Both the position numbers and the translations under genes were made by a program. Below, piece after piece: positions 33,391-43,500 of a DNA stretch of 54,411 bases; position 1 is the first letter of the stretch; each line of letters opens with the position of its first letter. The DNA is taken from NCBI GenBank assembly GCA_963932545.1, contig CAWVRH010000016.1, positions 1-54,411 of the forward strand, in the 5' to 3' direction. Under the pieces are notes generated by a model. It did not search any database, was not told where the DNA came from, and saw only the letters and a list, made by a program, of their open reading frames with translations. This DNA is from UBA8337 sp963932545 (GTDB taxonomy: Bacteria > Pseudomonadota > Alphaproteobacteria > RS24).

Positions 33391-34120
33391 AGCCAGATTT
33401 TTCTAGCTCCAGCGCCAATTCTGGCCCGCCGGATTTTACAATCTGGCCTTTGGCCATCACATGCACCACATCGGGTTTAATGAAGTCTAACAAACGCTGA
33501 TAATGGGTAATGACCAACATGCCACGCTCTGGCGAACGCAACGCATTGACGCCTTCGGCAACGGTTTTCAGCGCATCAATATCGAGGCCACTATCGGTTT
33601 CATCGAGGATGGCGAGCTTGGGTTCCAGCATAGACATTTGCAAAATCTCATTGCGTTTTTTCTCGCCGCCCGAAAAGCCGACGTTCAATTGGCGCCGCAG
33701 CATATCGTCATCCATGCCCAGCGCTCGCGATTTTTCGCGCGCCAAACGCAAGAAGCTCGCCGCATCCATGTCTTCTTCTCCACGACCGCGCCGAATGGCG
33801 TTCAGCGAGGTTTTCAAAAATGTCATATTGGTGACGCCCGGAATTTCCAGCGGATATTGAAACGCCAAAAACAGCCCCGCAATGGCGCGAGCTTCTGGCG
33901 TCATCTCGGCCAACTCTTGGCCTTCAAACAACATTTCCCCGCCGTTAATCTCATAGCCAGCCTTGCCCGACAACACATAAGACAACGTCGATTTACCCGA
34001 CCCATTGGGCCCCATAATGGCATGCACTTCGCCCGGGTTAATGCTTAACGATAGGCCATTGATAATCGGCTTATCGGTAATTCCCGCATGTAAGTCTTTG
34101 ATATCCAGCAAACTACTCAT
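33332..34120 (-). CDS. sufC: Fe-S cluster assembly ATPase SufC
   Basis: SufC is the ABC-type ATPase of the SufBC2D complex. The 262 residues include Walker A GPNGSGKST (about 37-45), the Q-loop AFQYPLEIPGVTNMTF, the signature FSGGEKKRNEI and Walker B LAILDETDSGLDIDALK. The C-terminus is about 12 residues longer than usual (GGADAASAGSPAHA) and reads into the sufD start region. Its start overlaps the end of sufB by four bases (34117-34120). Confidence 0.97.
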   Translation of the reverse strand: MSSLLDIKDLHAGITDKPIINGLSLSINPGEVHAIMGPNGSGKSTLSYVLSGKAGYEINGGEMLFEGQELAEMTPEARAIAGLFLAFQYPLEIPGVTNMTFLKTSLNAIRRGRGEEDMDAASFLRLAREKSRALGMDDDMLRRQLNVGFSGGEKKRNEILQMSMLEPKLAILDETDSGLDIDALKTVAEGVNALRSPERGMLVITHYQRLLDFIKPDVVHVMAKGQIVKSGGPELALELEKSGYAEYVGGADAASAGSPAHA

Positions 34121-35619
34121 CCAACGCTTCCTTCTAGGGAGATGCCCACGAGTTGTTGCGCTTCCACGGCAAACTCCATAGGCAGGTTTTGTAAAACATC
34201 ACGGCAAAAGCCGTTCACAATCAGGGCCACAGCCTCTTCGGCATCTAGGCCGCGTTGCTGGCAGAAGAACAATTGATCGTCGCTAATTTTCGACGTCGTC
34301 GCCTCATGCTCCAGCAAGGCCGAAAGATTTTTTGCCTCAATATAAGGCACCGTATGAGCGGCGCATTTATCGCCGATGAGCAGGCTATCGCACTGCGTAA
34401 AATTACGCGCATTGGAGGCCTTGGGATGCACACTCACTTGCCCGCGATAGCAATTCGACGAACGCCCCGCCGAAATACCTTTCGAGATAATTTTGCTCGA
34501 GGTGTTCTTGCCCAAATGTATCATCTTGGTGCCACTATCGACTTGTTGCAGATTGTTGGAGATAGCAATCGAGTAAAACTCGCCCGAGCTGCCATCGCCG
34601 CGCAAAATGCAGCTTGGGTATTTCCACGTCACCGCCGAACCGGTCTCGACTTGTGTCCAGCTAATGCGGGCGCGGTCTTCGCGGCAGTCGCCACGTTTGG
34701 TCACGAAATTATAAATCCCGCCCTTGCCATTGACGTCGCCTGGATACCAATTTTGCACCGTCGAATATTTAATCTCGGCATCTTCCAGCGCTACCAATTC
34801 CACCACCGCCGCGTGCAATTGATTTTCGTCGCGCATTGGCGCCGTGCAACCTTCTAAATAACTGACGTAAGAGCCCTTATCGGCAATCACCAAAGTGCGC
34901 TCAAATTGTCCGGTATTGGCCTCATTGATGCGGAAGTAAGTCGATAATTCCATCGGGCAACGAACGCCCGGCGGAATGTAAACAAACGAGCCATCGGAAA
35001 ACACGGCCGAGTTCAAGGCGGTGAAATAATTATCCGATTTTGGCACCACGGAGCCGAGATATTTCTGCACCAAATCTGGATGCTCTTTTACGGCTTCCGA
35101 GAACGAGCAAAAAATCACGCCATCTTTGGCCAGCTCATCGCGAAACGTCGTGCCAACCGACACGCTGTCAAACACCGCATCGACCGCGACTTTACGCACG
35201 CCAGCCAGCATTTCTTGTTCAATCAGCGGAATGCCAAGCTTCTTATAGGTTTTCAACAGCTCCGGATCCACCTCATCGAGGCTTTTAGGGCCATCTTCCA
35301 TCGACTTAGGAGCCGCGTAATAGCACAAATCTTGGTAGTCTATTTTTGGATAATCGACATGCGCCCACTCAGGCTCGTCCATGGTCAGCCAGCGCTCATA
35401 AGCGTCTAGGCGCCAGTCGAGCAGCCATTGTGGCTCTTCTTTTTTAGCCGAGATAAAGCGGATGATATCTTCGCTCAAGCCGTTCTCGACGCGGTCCATG
35501 TCAATTTCTGTGGCGAAGCCATATTTATAATGCTCCCCACCGAATTGGGCGACCTGCTCCACGGTTTCTTTATCTATCGCTGCTTTCGCTTCGCTCATCG
35601 ATGCTTTCGCTTCGCTCAT
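34117..35619 (-). CDS. sufB: Fe-S cluster assembly protein SufB
   Basis: SufB is the main scaffold subunit on which clusters form. The 500-residue length is normal. Blocks seen are YKYGFATEIDMDRVENGLSE, VPKSDNYFTALNSAVFSDGS (region of the catalytic surface), GVRCPMELSTYFRINEANTG, and QCDSLLIGDKCAAHTVPYIE with a C-terminal cysteine implicated in assembly. The first 14 residues are a tandem repeat (MSEAKAS MSEAKAA) from a 21-bp duplication that also doubled the start codon; translation may start at 35619 or 35598. It is followed by sufC with a four-base overlap. Confidence 0.97.
   Translation of the reverse strand: MSEAKASMSEAKAAIDKETVEQVAQFGGEHYKYGFATEIDMDRVENGLSEDIIRFISAKKEEPQWLLDWRLDAYERWLTMDEPEWAHVDYPKIDYQDLCYYAAPKSMEDGPKSLDEVDPELLKTYKKLGIPLIEQEMLAGVRKVAVDAVFDSVSVGTTFRDELAKDGVIFCSFSEAVKEHPDLVQKYLGSVVPKSDNYFTALNSAVFSDGSFVYIPPGVRCPMELSTYFRINEANTGQFERTLVIADKGSYVSYLEGCTAPMRDENQLHAAVVELVALEDAEIKYSTVQNWYPGDVNGKGGIYNFVTKRGDCREDRARISWTQVETGSAVTWKYPSCILRGDGSSGEFYSIAISNNLQQVDSGTKMIHLGKNTSSKIISKGISAGRSSNCYRGQVSVHPKASNARNFTQCDSLLIGDKCAAHTVPYIEAKNLSALLEHEATTSKISDDQLFFCQQRGLDAEEAVALIVNGFCRDVLQNLPMEFAVEAQQLVGISLEGSVG
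35581..35619. repeat. 21-bp-period tandem duplication over the sufB start codon
   Basis: TGCTTTCGCTTCGCTCAT occurs at 35581-35598 and 35602-35619 (minus-strand sense: ATG followed by SEAKA codons). It gives sufB two identical in-frame start sites 21 bp apart. Confidence 0.9.
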
Positions 35620-35622
35620 GGT

Positions 35623-36792
35623 TTACTCCGCCGCCTTGGTTAAATTTACATCACGTTTTTCCGGGTTCAGCCGTGCGGCCAATTTGGCCCAAGCTGTTAC
35701 CAATTTATCTGTGTCTTGCGTGTGGCTTTGCCAACCGAGGCTGACGCGCACCACTGCATTACTGATATGGGGTGACACGCCCATGGCTTCCAGTACATGA
35801 CTGCGCGACACCTTGCCGCTGGAGCAAGCCGAACCCGCACTCACCGACAGGCCATCCAAGTCCAAACCCATCACCAAAGCCTCGCTGCTCAAGCCCGCCA
35901 GCGCAAAGCAACTGGTATTGGCCAAGCGCTCGGCTTCGTGGCCGAAAATTTTAACTTCGGGTTGTGCCGCCAGCAAAGCGGCTTCCATCGCATCGCGTTG
36001 CGCGGCCAAGCCGTCAAAAGCTTCCAGCCCCGCCTTCGCGGCGCGCGCGGCGGCGGCAAAGGCGGCAATGCCAGAGATGTTTTCCGAGCCTGCGCGGCGT
36101 CCCAGTTCTTGTCCGCCACCGATAAGCTGCGGCGGCACGACCACGCCGGGTCGTGTGACCAAAGCCCCGACGCCCATCGGCGCGCCTAGCTTATGGCCCG
36201 ACAGGCTCAAGGCATCTATGCCCATGGCAATCATATTAATCGGGGTTTTACCCGCGGCTTGCACGCCATCACAAAACAATAAGCTGCCGTGGGCTTTCAC
36301 CAAAGCACCCACTTGGGCGATGGGCTGAATAACGCCCGTCTCATTATTAGCCAACATCACGCAAACCAAAGCCGGCGTTTCATCTTGCAAGCTGGCTTCC
36401 AGAGCCGCGATATCCAATACGCCATGGACCGTGACGGGCAAAATTTCGACCGGCAAACCAGAGGACTTCGTGGCTTCCAATACAGCCGAATGCTCAATGG
36501 CACTGACCAGAATACGACCAATTTTACCGCCCCCATTCGCGGCAGGCGCTTGGCGCAAATTCAACGCCAAATTGCAGGCTTCCGTGCCACCCGAGGTAAA
36601 AATTACCGTCTCAGGGAGCGCCACCACCAGCTCGGCGATATCTTGGCGCGCGGTTTCCACCAAGGCGCGCGCTTGGCGACCTTCAAAATGCACCGAAGAC
36701 GGATTGCCAATATCCAAGGCAGCCAGCAAAGCCTCGCGCGCTTCAGGGCGCAAAGGCGCGGTGGCATTATAATCTAGGTAAGTTCGGCTCAT
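35623..36792 (-). CDS. Cysteine desulfurase, NifS/IscS type
   Basis: This second PLP-dependent desulfurase of the operon belongs to group I. ATG 36792 (MSRTYLDYNATAPLRPEA) overlaps the iscR stop as ATGA, giving 389 residues; the longer open frame upstream lies within iscR. Motifs are FTSGGTEACNLAL, HSAVLEATKSSGLPVEILPV, the PLP lysine in LSLSGHKLGAPMGVGAL, and the catalytic cysteine loop in SVSAGSACSSGKVSRSHVL. Pairing of iscR and a nifS-like gene ahead of sufBCDS is common in Alphaproteobacteria. IscS and NifS are not distinguishable here, so no symbol is given. Confidence 0.94.
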   Translation of the reverse strand: MSRTYLDYNATAPLRPEAREALLAALDIGNPSSVHFEGRQARALVETARQDIAELVVALPETVIFTSGGTEACNLALNLRQAPAANGGGKIGRILVSAIEHSAVLEATKSSGLPVEILPVTVHGVLDIAALEASLQDETPALVCVMLANNETGVIQPIAQVGALVKAHGSLLFCDGVQAAGKTPINMIAMGIDALSLSGHKLGAPMGVGALVTRPGVVVPPQLIGGGQELGRRAGSENISGIAAFAAAARAAKAGLEAFDGLAAQRDAMEAALLAAQPEVKIFGHEAERLANTSCFALAGLSSEALVMGLDLDGLSVSAGSACSSGKVSRSHVLEAMGVSPHISNAVVRVSLGWQSHTQDTDKLVTAWAKLAARLNPEKRDVNLTKAAE

Positions 36793-37283
36793 TCGCCTGC
36801 CTCCCCCAGCAATTCGACCAAAGAAGTCGGTTGCGCCAAATGTGGCAGCCTCGAGAGGTCTTTTCCGCTCACCACATCGGCTAGCGAAATCGAGTTTAAA
36901 AATTGATAAATCGTTTGGCCCAATTGCGCCCATAGGTCATGCGTCAGGCAGCGCGCTTGTTTGGCCAAACAGCCCGAAGACGATCCACAGCGCGTCACTT
37001 CCACCGGCTCATCCACCGCCTGAATAACATCGCCAATGCGAATGCTCTCGGGCGCCGCCGCCAGCGTATAGCCACCATGCGCGCCACGATGGCTGGTGAC
37101 CAATTCGGCGCGGCGTAAATCGCCAAAAATCTGTTCCAAATAGTTGAGCGAAATCTCCTGCCGCAGACCAATATCTGCCAGTTTCATCGGGCCTATTTTC
37201 CCATCCGAAGCGCTAAGCGCGGCTTGTTGCGCGATATCAGCCATCGCCATAACGGCATAACGGCCTCGCGTGGAGAGTTTCAT
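36789..37283 (-). CDS. iscR: Rrf2-family Fe-S cluster regulator IscR
   Basis: IscR senses Fe-S cluster status through a [2Fe-2S] cluster and controls isc/suf genes. The 164-residue protein starts with the winged helix-turn-helix (MKLSTRGRYAVMAMADIA, EISLNYLEQIFGDLRRAELV, SHRGAHGGYTLA). The cluster-binding segment holds C99, C105 and C112 with H115 (CLTHDLW), spacing C-x5-C-x6-C, one residue longer in the second gap than E. coli IscR. It is the first gene of the suf operon and probably represses it when cluster-loaded. Its promoter carries an IscR-like palindrome. Confidence 0.95.
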   Translation of the reverse strand: MKLSTRGRYAVMAMADIAQQAALSASDGKIGPMKLADIGLRQEISLNYLEQIFGDLRRAELVTSHRGAHGGYTLAAAPESIRIGDVIQAVDEPVEVTRCGSSSGCLAKQARCLTHDLWAQLGQTIYQFLNSISLADVVSGKDLSRLPHLAQPTSLVELLGEAGE

Positions 37284-37374
37284 TTCATTCTATCCTATTG
37301 CTTTGCTTGAGCTTTTACGAAAAACCTTGCAATTGCTATCGGCTTTTCGCTATCACTTGGCTCAACTGAGTAGA

Positions 37375-37407
37375 GATATAGTAAATCCGACTAAAATAGT
37401 CAAGTTT
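37375..37407 (-). promoter_or_regulatory. Promoter of the iscR-suf operon with overlapping IscR-type operator
   Basis: On the minus strand TTGACT (37403-37398) and TATATC (37380-37375) stand 17 bases apart as a good -35/-10 pair, about 90 bp before iscR. The palindrome GACTA-AAA-TAGTC (37389-37401), with flanks CTTGACTATTTTAGTCGGAT on the minus strand, resembles the type 1 IscR site (TGACTA...TAGTC core) and overlaps the -35 box, so bound IscR would block RNA polymerase. The elements are seen; binding is inferred. Confidence 0.72.
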
Positions 37408-37438
37408 ATACATCCAAGCATCGTGGGAGCGTCAGACA

Positions 37439-38092
37439 ATGCCAGAAGTAATTTTCAACGGCCCTGAAGGCCGCCTAGAAGGCCGCTTTACCCAAAACAA
37501 AGAACCGGGGGCACCCATTGCCATGATTTTGCATCCACTGCCTCAATTGGGCGGCAGTATGAACAATCCTGTGGCCTATCAATTGTATCATCAATTCGCC
37601 AGCCGAGGCTTTTCCGTGCTGCGGTTTAACTTCCGCGGCGTAGGCCGAAGCCAAGGCGAATTTGACGATGGTATTGGCGAATTATCCGATGCCGCTGCCG
37701 CCCTCGATTGGCTGCAAGCCTTAAGCGTCGATGCGCGCCAGTGTTGGGTTGCTGGCTATAGTTTTGGCGCTTGGATTGGCATGCAATTGCTGATGCGTCG
37801 GCCTGAGATTTCTGGCTTTGTATCGGTTGCCCCACCTGCCAATTTTTACGACTTCACCTTTTTGGCTCCCTGCCCGGCCAGCGGTATCATCGCCCATGGC
37901 GATGCGGACAGGATTGTGCCGAAAGACGATATCGAAAAATTGGTCGAACGCTTGCAAGCGCAAAAAGGCATAACCATTGATTATCAAAACATCAAAGGTG
38001 GCAATCATTTCTTTGAAAAAGATATGGATACGCTAGACGGCGTGGTCGGCAAATATCTCGACAAACGCATCCCGGAAATTGCCGCTAAATAA
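37439..38092 (+). CDS. Alpha/beta hydrolase (COG2945-type)
   Basis: The 217-residue protein is a small, lidless alpha/beta hydrolase. The oxyanion region is ILHPLPQLGGSMNN (30-43), the nucleophile S108 stands in WVAGYSFGAWIGM, the acid is in HGDADRIVPKDD and the catalytic histidine in KGGNHFFEKDMD. RFNFRGVGRSQGEFDDGIGE is the usual strand-4 segment. GGGAG precedes ATG 37439. It is divergent from the iscR operon, sharing the upstream region, and converges on anmK with a 10-bp gap. The substrate is unknown. Confidence 0.9.
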   Translation: MPEVIFNGPEGRLEGRFTQNKEPGAPIAMILHPLPQLGGSMNNPVAYQLYHQFASRGFSVLRFNFRGVGRSQGEFDDGIGELSDAAAALDWLQALSVDARQCWVAGYSFGAWIGMQLLMRRPEISGFVSVAPPANFYDFTFLAPCPASGIIAHGDADRIVPKDDIEKLVERLQAQKGITIDYQNIKGGNHFFEKDMDTLDGVVGKYLDKRIPEIAAK

Positions 38093-38102
38093 ATCGGCTA
38101 CT

Positions 38103-39209
38103 TTAAGGTGCGCTAAACAACTCGCCGCCCGTGGTGGGGGCGCGCACGCCTGTCGTTTCGGGTTGGCTAAGTGGCAAGCCTTTCACGCTGCGCAAAGCCA
38201 ACCAAGCGAAAGCTTGCGCCTCCAACGCATCGCCGCGCCAGCCCAGCGCATCGCAATCCACAACCTCAAGGCCTGTGCTTTCTTCCAAAGCCCGACACAA
38301 AGTTTTATTGTGTCGCCCGCCGCCGCATAAAATCAGTCGGCACGCCATTTCTGGGCATAGCGCCAGACCGGCCGCGACACTCGCCGCCGTGAAGGCCGTC
38401 AATGTCGCCGCCCCATCTGCGGCTGAAAGATCTTCTATCGGCTTGGCATCAAAGCCCAAGCGATCGAGCGATTTTGGCGGCGGCGCGCTGAAAAAAGAAT
38501 GCGCCATCAGAGCCGCCAAAGCCATTGTATCGACCTCGCCTTGAGCTGCCAAATTGCCGTTTTCATCAAACGCCTGCGTGGTGTTTTGCTGCACCCAATC
38601 ATCCAGAAGCGCATTGGCGGGGCCGGTATCAAAGGCCAAAATATTATCTTGCGCGCCGAGCCACGTAATATTGGCGATACCGCCTAAATTCAGCACGGCT
38701 TGGGGGCGCGAGCCTTTCGCCAAAGCCGCATGATAGAGAGGCGCCAGCGGCGCACCCTCGCCGCCTGCGGCCATATCCGCGCGACGAAACTGGGCGATAA
38801 CATCGATGCCCAAGGCTTGCGCCAAAGCCTGCCCATCGCCAATTTGTAACGTGAAGCCTTCCGCGGGGCGATGCACGATTGTTTGGCCATGAAAACCAAT
38901 GAGCGAGATGTCTTCTTGACGGGGCTGGAGAAAATTTTGCACCGCTTCGATGTGCGCCTGCGTAACCAGCGCATCGGCGCTTATCAATTCAGACGGCCAG
39001 AGCGCCAAATCGGCCAGTACAGGCGTTGGCAAAGCGGCCGCTATATTCAAGGCCTCGCGCAAGGCCGCCCGCGTGGACGCATCATAGGCTTGAAAGCCAT
39101 CGCGCAGAGCCACGATATGGGCCTCCCCATCGGTTTCCAGCAGCGCTAAATCAATGCCATCCAGCGAGGTGCCGCTCATCAGCCCGAGACAGGTTTTTAT
39201 GGCGGTCAT
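38103..39209 (-). CDS. anmK: Anhydro-N-acetylmuramic acid kinase
   Basis: AnmK phosphorylates and opens 1,6-anhydro-MurNAc released from the cell wall, feeding it back into recycling. The 368-residue protein has the ASKHA-fold signatures LGLMSGTSLDGIDLALLETD (7-26), GFHGQTIVHRPAEG (about 104-117) and VLNLGGIANITWLG, and AFDTGPANALLDDW. Length and N-terminus fit the family. It is divergent from tyrS, the pairing often found in bacteria with this gene. Confidence 0.96.
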   Translation of the reverse strand: MTAIKTCLGLMSGTSLDGIDLALLETDGEAHIVALRDGFQAYDASTRAALREALNIAAALPTPVLADLALWPSELISADALVTQAHIEAVQNFLQPRQEDISLIGFHGQTIVHRPAEGFTLQIGDGQALAQALGIDVIAQFRRADMAAGGEGAPLAPLYHAALAKGSRPQAVLNLGGIANITWLGAQDNILAFDTGPANALLDDWVQQNTTQAFDENGNLAAQGEVDTMALAALMAHSFFSAPPPKSLDRLGFDAKPIEDLSAADGAATLTAFTAASVAAGLALCPEMACRLILCGGGRHNKTLCRALEESTGLEVVDCDALGWRGDALEAQAFAWLALRSVKGLPLSQPETTGVRAPTTGGELFSAP

Positions 39210-39300
39210 GGTATTCGTCCCTTGCTAGATTTTGCCGAGTTATCGCTTAGCCAATATGGCCTCTTGATTTTCAAAGGCGGTTTGCTTAACAGTTTCACTC

Positions 39301-40560
39301 ATGACTTATACATCAGATTTTCTAAAAACACTCGACCAACGCGGCTTCATTGCCCAATGCACCGATGACAAAGCGCTAGACGCCGCCCTAGGCACAGCTG
39401 GCGACGGCGTCGTGACTGGTTATATCGGCTATGATTGCACCGCGCCTTCTTTGCATGTCGGCAATTTAATTTCCATTCTCATGCTGCGTCGCCTGCAACA
39501 AGCGGGGCATCGCCCTATCGTGGTCATCGGCGGTGGCACTACCAAAGTCGGCGATCCATCGGGCAAAGATGAAAGCCGCCAATTGCTGACGCAGGAAAAA
39601 ATCGACGAAAACAAGAAAACCATTCGCGCCACTTTCGAGCGCTTTTTAACCTTCGGCGATGGCCCTACGGATGCCATTATGGTCGATAATGATGATTGGC
39701 TCACGAAGCTCAATTACATCGAGTTTTTGCGCGACTATGGCCGCCACTTCTCGGTCAACCGCATGATGAGTTTCGACAGCGTAAAATTGCGCCTCGAGCG
39801 CGAGCAACCCCTGAGCTTTCTTGAGTTCAATTACATGATTTTACAGGCCTATGATTTCCTCGAATTGAACCGGCGCTATGATTGCACCCTGCAAATGGGC
39901 GGCTCGGACCAATGGGGCAACATCGTCAATGGCATTGATTTGACCCGCCGCACCGACCAAAAGTCGGCTTACGGCCTGACCACTAATTTGCTGACCACCG
40001 CCTCGGGCGCGAAGATGGGCAAAACCGCCCAAGGCGCCGTTTGGCTGAACGACGACCTCTTGTCGGTCTATGACTATTGGCAGTTTTGGCGCAACACAGA
40101 AGACGCCGACATTGGCCGCTTTTTGAAACTCTTCACCGAATTGCCGCTCGACGAAATCGCCCGCCTCGAAGCCCTTGAAGGCGCTGATTTGAACGAAGCC
40201 AAGAAGATACTCGCCACCCAAGCCACCGCCATGTGCCATGGGCTAGAGGCTGCGCAAAAGGCCGAGGCCACCGCGCTCGAGACCTTTGAAGGCGGCGGCA
40301 CCAGCATCGACCTGCCCAGTGTCGACATCGACGCAAAGCTATTGGACGAAGGCTTGGGACTTTTGCAGGCATTTGTTTTGGCAGGGCTTGCCAGCTCCAA
40401 CGGCGAAGCGCGACGCCTCGTGCAAGGTGGCGGCGCGAAGGTTAATGATGCGGCACAAAAAGACATTGGCGCGAGTTTAACAAAAGATGATTTGATAGAC
40501 GGGGCGATAAAATTATCTGCCGGCAAAAAGCGCCACGTGCTTTTGCGCCCGTCGACTTAA
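39301..40560 (+). CDS. tyrS: Tyrosine-tRNA ligase
   Basis: The 419-residue class I synthetase charges tRNA-Tyr. The HIGH motif is LHVGN (about 51-55, within CTAPSLHVGNLIS), the tyrosine pocket has YDFLELNRRYDCTLQMGGSDQ (split, about 182-202), and KMGKT (about 238) is the KMSKS loop. The C-terminal S4-like RNA-binding domain lies at about 345-415 (SSNGEARRLVQGGGAKVND). This is the TyrRS1 (E. coli-like) type. The start ATG 39301 lacks a strong ribosome site but matches the family N-terminus. Confidence 0.98.
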   Translation: MTYTSDFLKTLDQRGFIAQCTDDKALDAALGTAGDGVVTGYIGYDCTAPSLHVGNLISILMLRRLQQAGHRPIVVIGGGTTKVGDPSGKDESRQLLTQEKIDENKKTIRATFERFLTFGDGPTDAIMVDNDDWLTKLNYIEFLRDYGRHFSVNRMMSFDSVKLRLEREQPLSFLEFNYMILQAYDFLELNRRYDCTLQMGGSDQWGNIVNGIDLTRRTDQKSAYGLTTNLLTTASGAKMGKTAQGAVWLNDDLLSVYDYWQFWRNTEDADIGRFLKLFTELPLDEIARLEALEGADLNEAKKILATQATAMCHGLEAAQKAEATALETFEGGGTSIDLPSVDIDAKLLDEGLGLLQAFVLAGLASSNGEARRLVQGGGAKVNDAAQKDIGASLTKDDLIDGAIKLSAGKKRHVLLRPST

Positions 40561-40569
40561 GCCATCTTT

Positions 40570-43500
40570 TTATTCGGTTAGCTGCTCGCTTGGCTCTTCA
40601 GGGATTTCAAACCCATCCTCGTCTGGCAAGCCGATACCAAATTCGAAAATCCGTCGAAACACTCCCGGCGTGAACACAGAAAGCGGATTAACCAAGATAT
40701 CCATATCATCAAGTGTGCCGCCCACACGATAGCCAATGCCGATCAATCCCTCGCCTCGCCGTCCGCCGAGCAGACGCCCAAGCAAGGGTATTTTGCCCGG
40801 TAAGGAATTTAGCGAATAAGCCGGTATAACCGTGCCACCAAAATCTAATTTATCGCCCTCTAGTTGATAATCGCCATGCACGGTAAAGCCAACGGCGGCG
40901 CCATGCACCAGCCCATCTTCTAGGGCCAAGCGTTCATCATTGATTGAGAAATTCGATTCTAATTTGCGAAACTTAATGCCATCGCCCGTGAGCGTGTCGG
41001 AGATTCCGGTAAGCGACGCGAGGCTTAAAATAGAAGCCATGACAGGAACTTTGCGCGCTCGAAAGCCAACCGCCGTAATCCGTCCATCAACTTCGCGCGG
41101 GCGCTGTTCATCATCCATACGCAAATCATACAGGCTGCCTTGCGCTTCCAACACGCCGCCATAAATGCCGTCTTGCAAGTCAAACATCTTTAAAATATTT
41201 CCCGCATTTTCACTTTGCAGAGAAAAACCTCTGCGTATGGGGGTCGCGCGGTCTATCGACGCAAGGATTGGCGTGCCATCTTGGAACGTGCCATTCAGGC
41301 GTAATTTTTCGTGCAAGCCTGCTGTGATAACCAAATTCACCTGCGCGCCATCCACATGGGTGTCATGCCCACCAACAATTCTTTCTACACGCCCCTCGAC
41401 AACGGCGTTCGGGCCCAAAAAGGGGAACAGCTCAAAGTCAGTCGGCGGCAGAACAACGTCGGTATTTCCAGTTAGAAAAACCTTCTCTGCATCAAATTGG
41501 TCGGCGCTGAAAACCACGCGGCGGATGTCGCCTTGCTTCTCCAACGCAATTTTAACATTTCGATCTCGGCCAAAGGATACTGCTGGCAAACTCAAACTAT
41601 CAACGAAAGACCCATCGAGCGTCATCTTCACGCGCAAGTCTTCCTCACCCTCAATCCGCAAGCGGGCACGAATGTCGTCAACATCGCCTTCTTCATCCGT
41701 GCCCATAACGGCCCGAACATCGCTGGCGACGCCCACTGGCTTCGTATAGGCCAAGGGCCTCGGCACCAGCTCGGTTTGGGTTAAGTCGGCATAGAGGCGA
41801 ATTTGGGTCGGGTTTTCCAAGGGCCCTAGAACCAAAATCTTCCCAGGCGCCGAACCCTTCACGCGCTCGCCAACCCAAGCTTGGTCTAAATCAACCAGAT
41901 CTTGCGGCGTCATTTGCCCTTGTGCCGCGAAGCGAGACCCGGTGTCGGCGCGCTCGCCGAAAGGTTGGTCCCAGCTGAAACCAGCCTCCACGCCATTGAC
42001 CTCGGCGCGTCCCATAAGAACCATGCCTGCCTCAGAGAAATCCGCCATGCCGCGGCCCTTGCGAACCGTGTAAGGCCCCAACGCATCGTCAATAGAGACA
42101 TCCAGTGTCGTGGCTTCTACTTGATAGCTTAAATTATCCGTATCTAGCTCATCGCCCAATGGCACCTTGAGACGAACTTTGGCGCTCGCCTCTCCACGAA
42201 TGCGGTCAAAATCGAAATCAATGTCTTCCACGATAGACAATGGCTTTGCATTCAGTGCGCGAATGATGTCGCGAATGTTGCCTGCCCCCGTAAATGCAAT
42301 CTCGGCTAGAACCTCTGGGTCTCGTATATTGGGCATAAAGAAACTAGATTCTTGCATAAACGCACTGCGCGTATTGCCCTGATCGACCCCTTCGGTAAGT
42401 GTAGGGAAATTCACCACACCGCCCTGCCCCTCGGCACGAAAGGTTTTGCCGCGCAAAAACAAATTCGCTTTCATATCTTCAATTGGCGCCATTTGGTCTA
42501 AGAAGCGCAGCGACGCGCCGTCGATTTGAAGGTCGAGCTGCAAAGCGTCCTCTCCCAAAGGATCGGTGCGCTTGCGGTTGGTCAGTTCCGCGAGCCCCAC
42601 ATCCAGCTTCAAGGAGGCGCCTATCACCTCGGCTTGGCGCACGTTTTCCTCGACCCATCTTTTCACCTTGGGCGACACAGGCACCGGCCAGAGGGCCAAA
42701 GCCCCGTCGCGGCCCATGCGGCCGAACTGGGTAACGAAATCAAAATAAACGTCTTTATTGGCCAAGCCAATTGAGCCAGCCACCGCCACCTCGCCAAAGT
42801 TATGCGTGGCCGTTAACTCATCGATGTTCAACATTCCGGTAGCGACTTCATAAGTCAGTTTGGCTTTGGCGCGCGGCAGCGTCAAAGTTTGATCGAAGAG
42901 TTTCGGCAAGCGCGCTTGCACCCCTTGCCCGTCCAAGTTGAAGACCCATTGATCGACGAAACCCAGTTCATCGATGTCATAATTTACAGCGCCGGACAGA
43001 GTGCCAGACACATCTGCCAAGTTAAACCGCGCATCGCGCAACAAAACCCGCTGCTGAATAAAGTCAGCCGTGCCAGATACCGTTAACTCTTTGAAGGCAA
43101 CGGGCGTGCCCGACAGTAAAACCTGCCCCGGTGCCACGAATATCTCGACAGACCCAGTTTGCGCTTCGCCCTTCCCATTAAAATCAACACCAATTTGAGC
43201 GGTAATCGGCAGATGAATGCTTTGCAGCGGCGCCAATAAAGTGGACACACGACCGACATCGCGCGGGTTCATATTCTCGAGAATAATATCGGCATGCCCT
43301 TTTTGCCCCGGCGTTAGTTTCAGCACAGCAAGGATGGAGCTAATTTGGCCGTTCTGCTGATAGGCGATATTGGTATTTAAATTTATATGGTCGCCATAAT
43401 GGGTGAGTAAAAGTTGAGACTTTTGCGCTCTGTCCTCCAGCGGCTCGCCAATGACAATCTCCCGAATGGCCATTTTTTTCAGGAAATTAGGCGGCCCCTT

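Noticed and set aside
34255..34857. Plus-strand open frame of 200 codons opposite sufB
   Set aside because: Antisense to a highly conserved sufB region; no independent start signals.
36793..36933. An N-terminal extension of the NifS-like desulfurase
   Set aside because: The extra 47 residues are out-of-frame iscR sequence; the ATGA overlap at 36792 gives the normal start.
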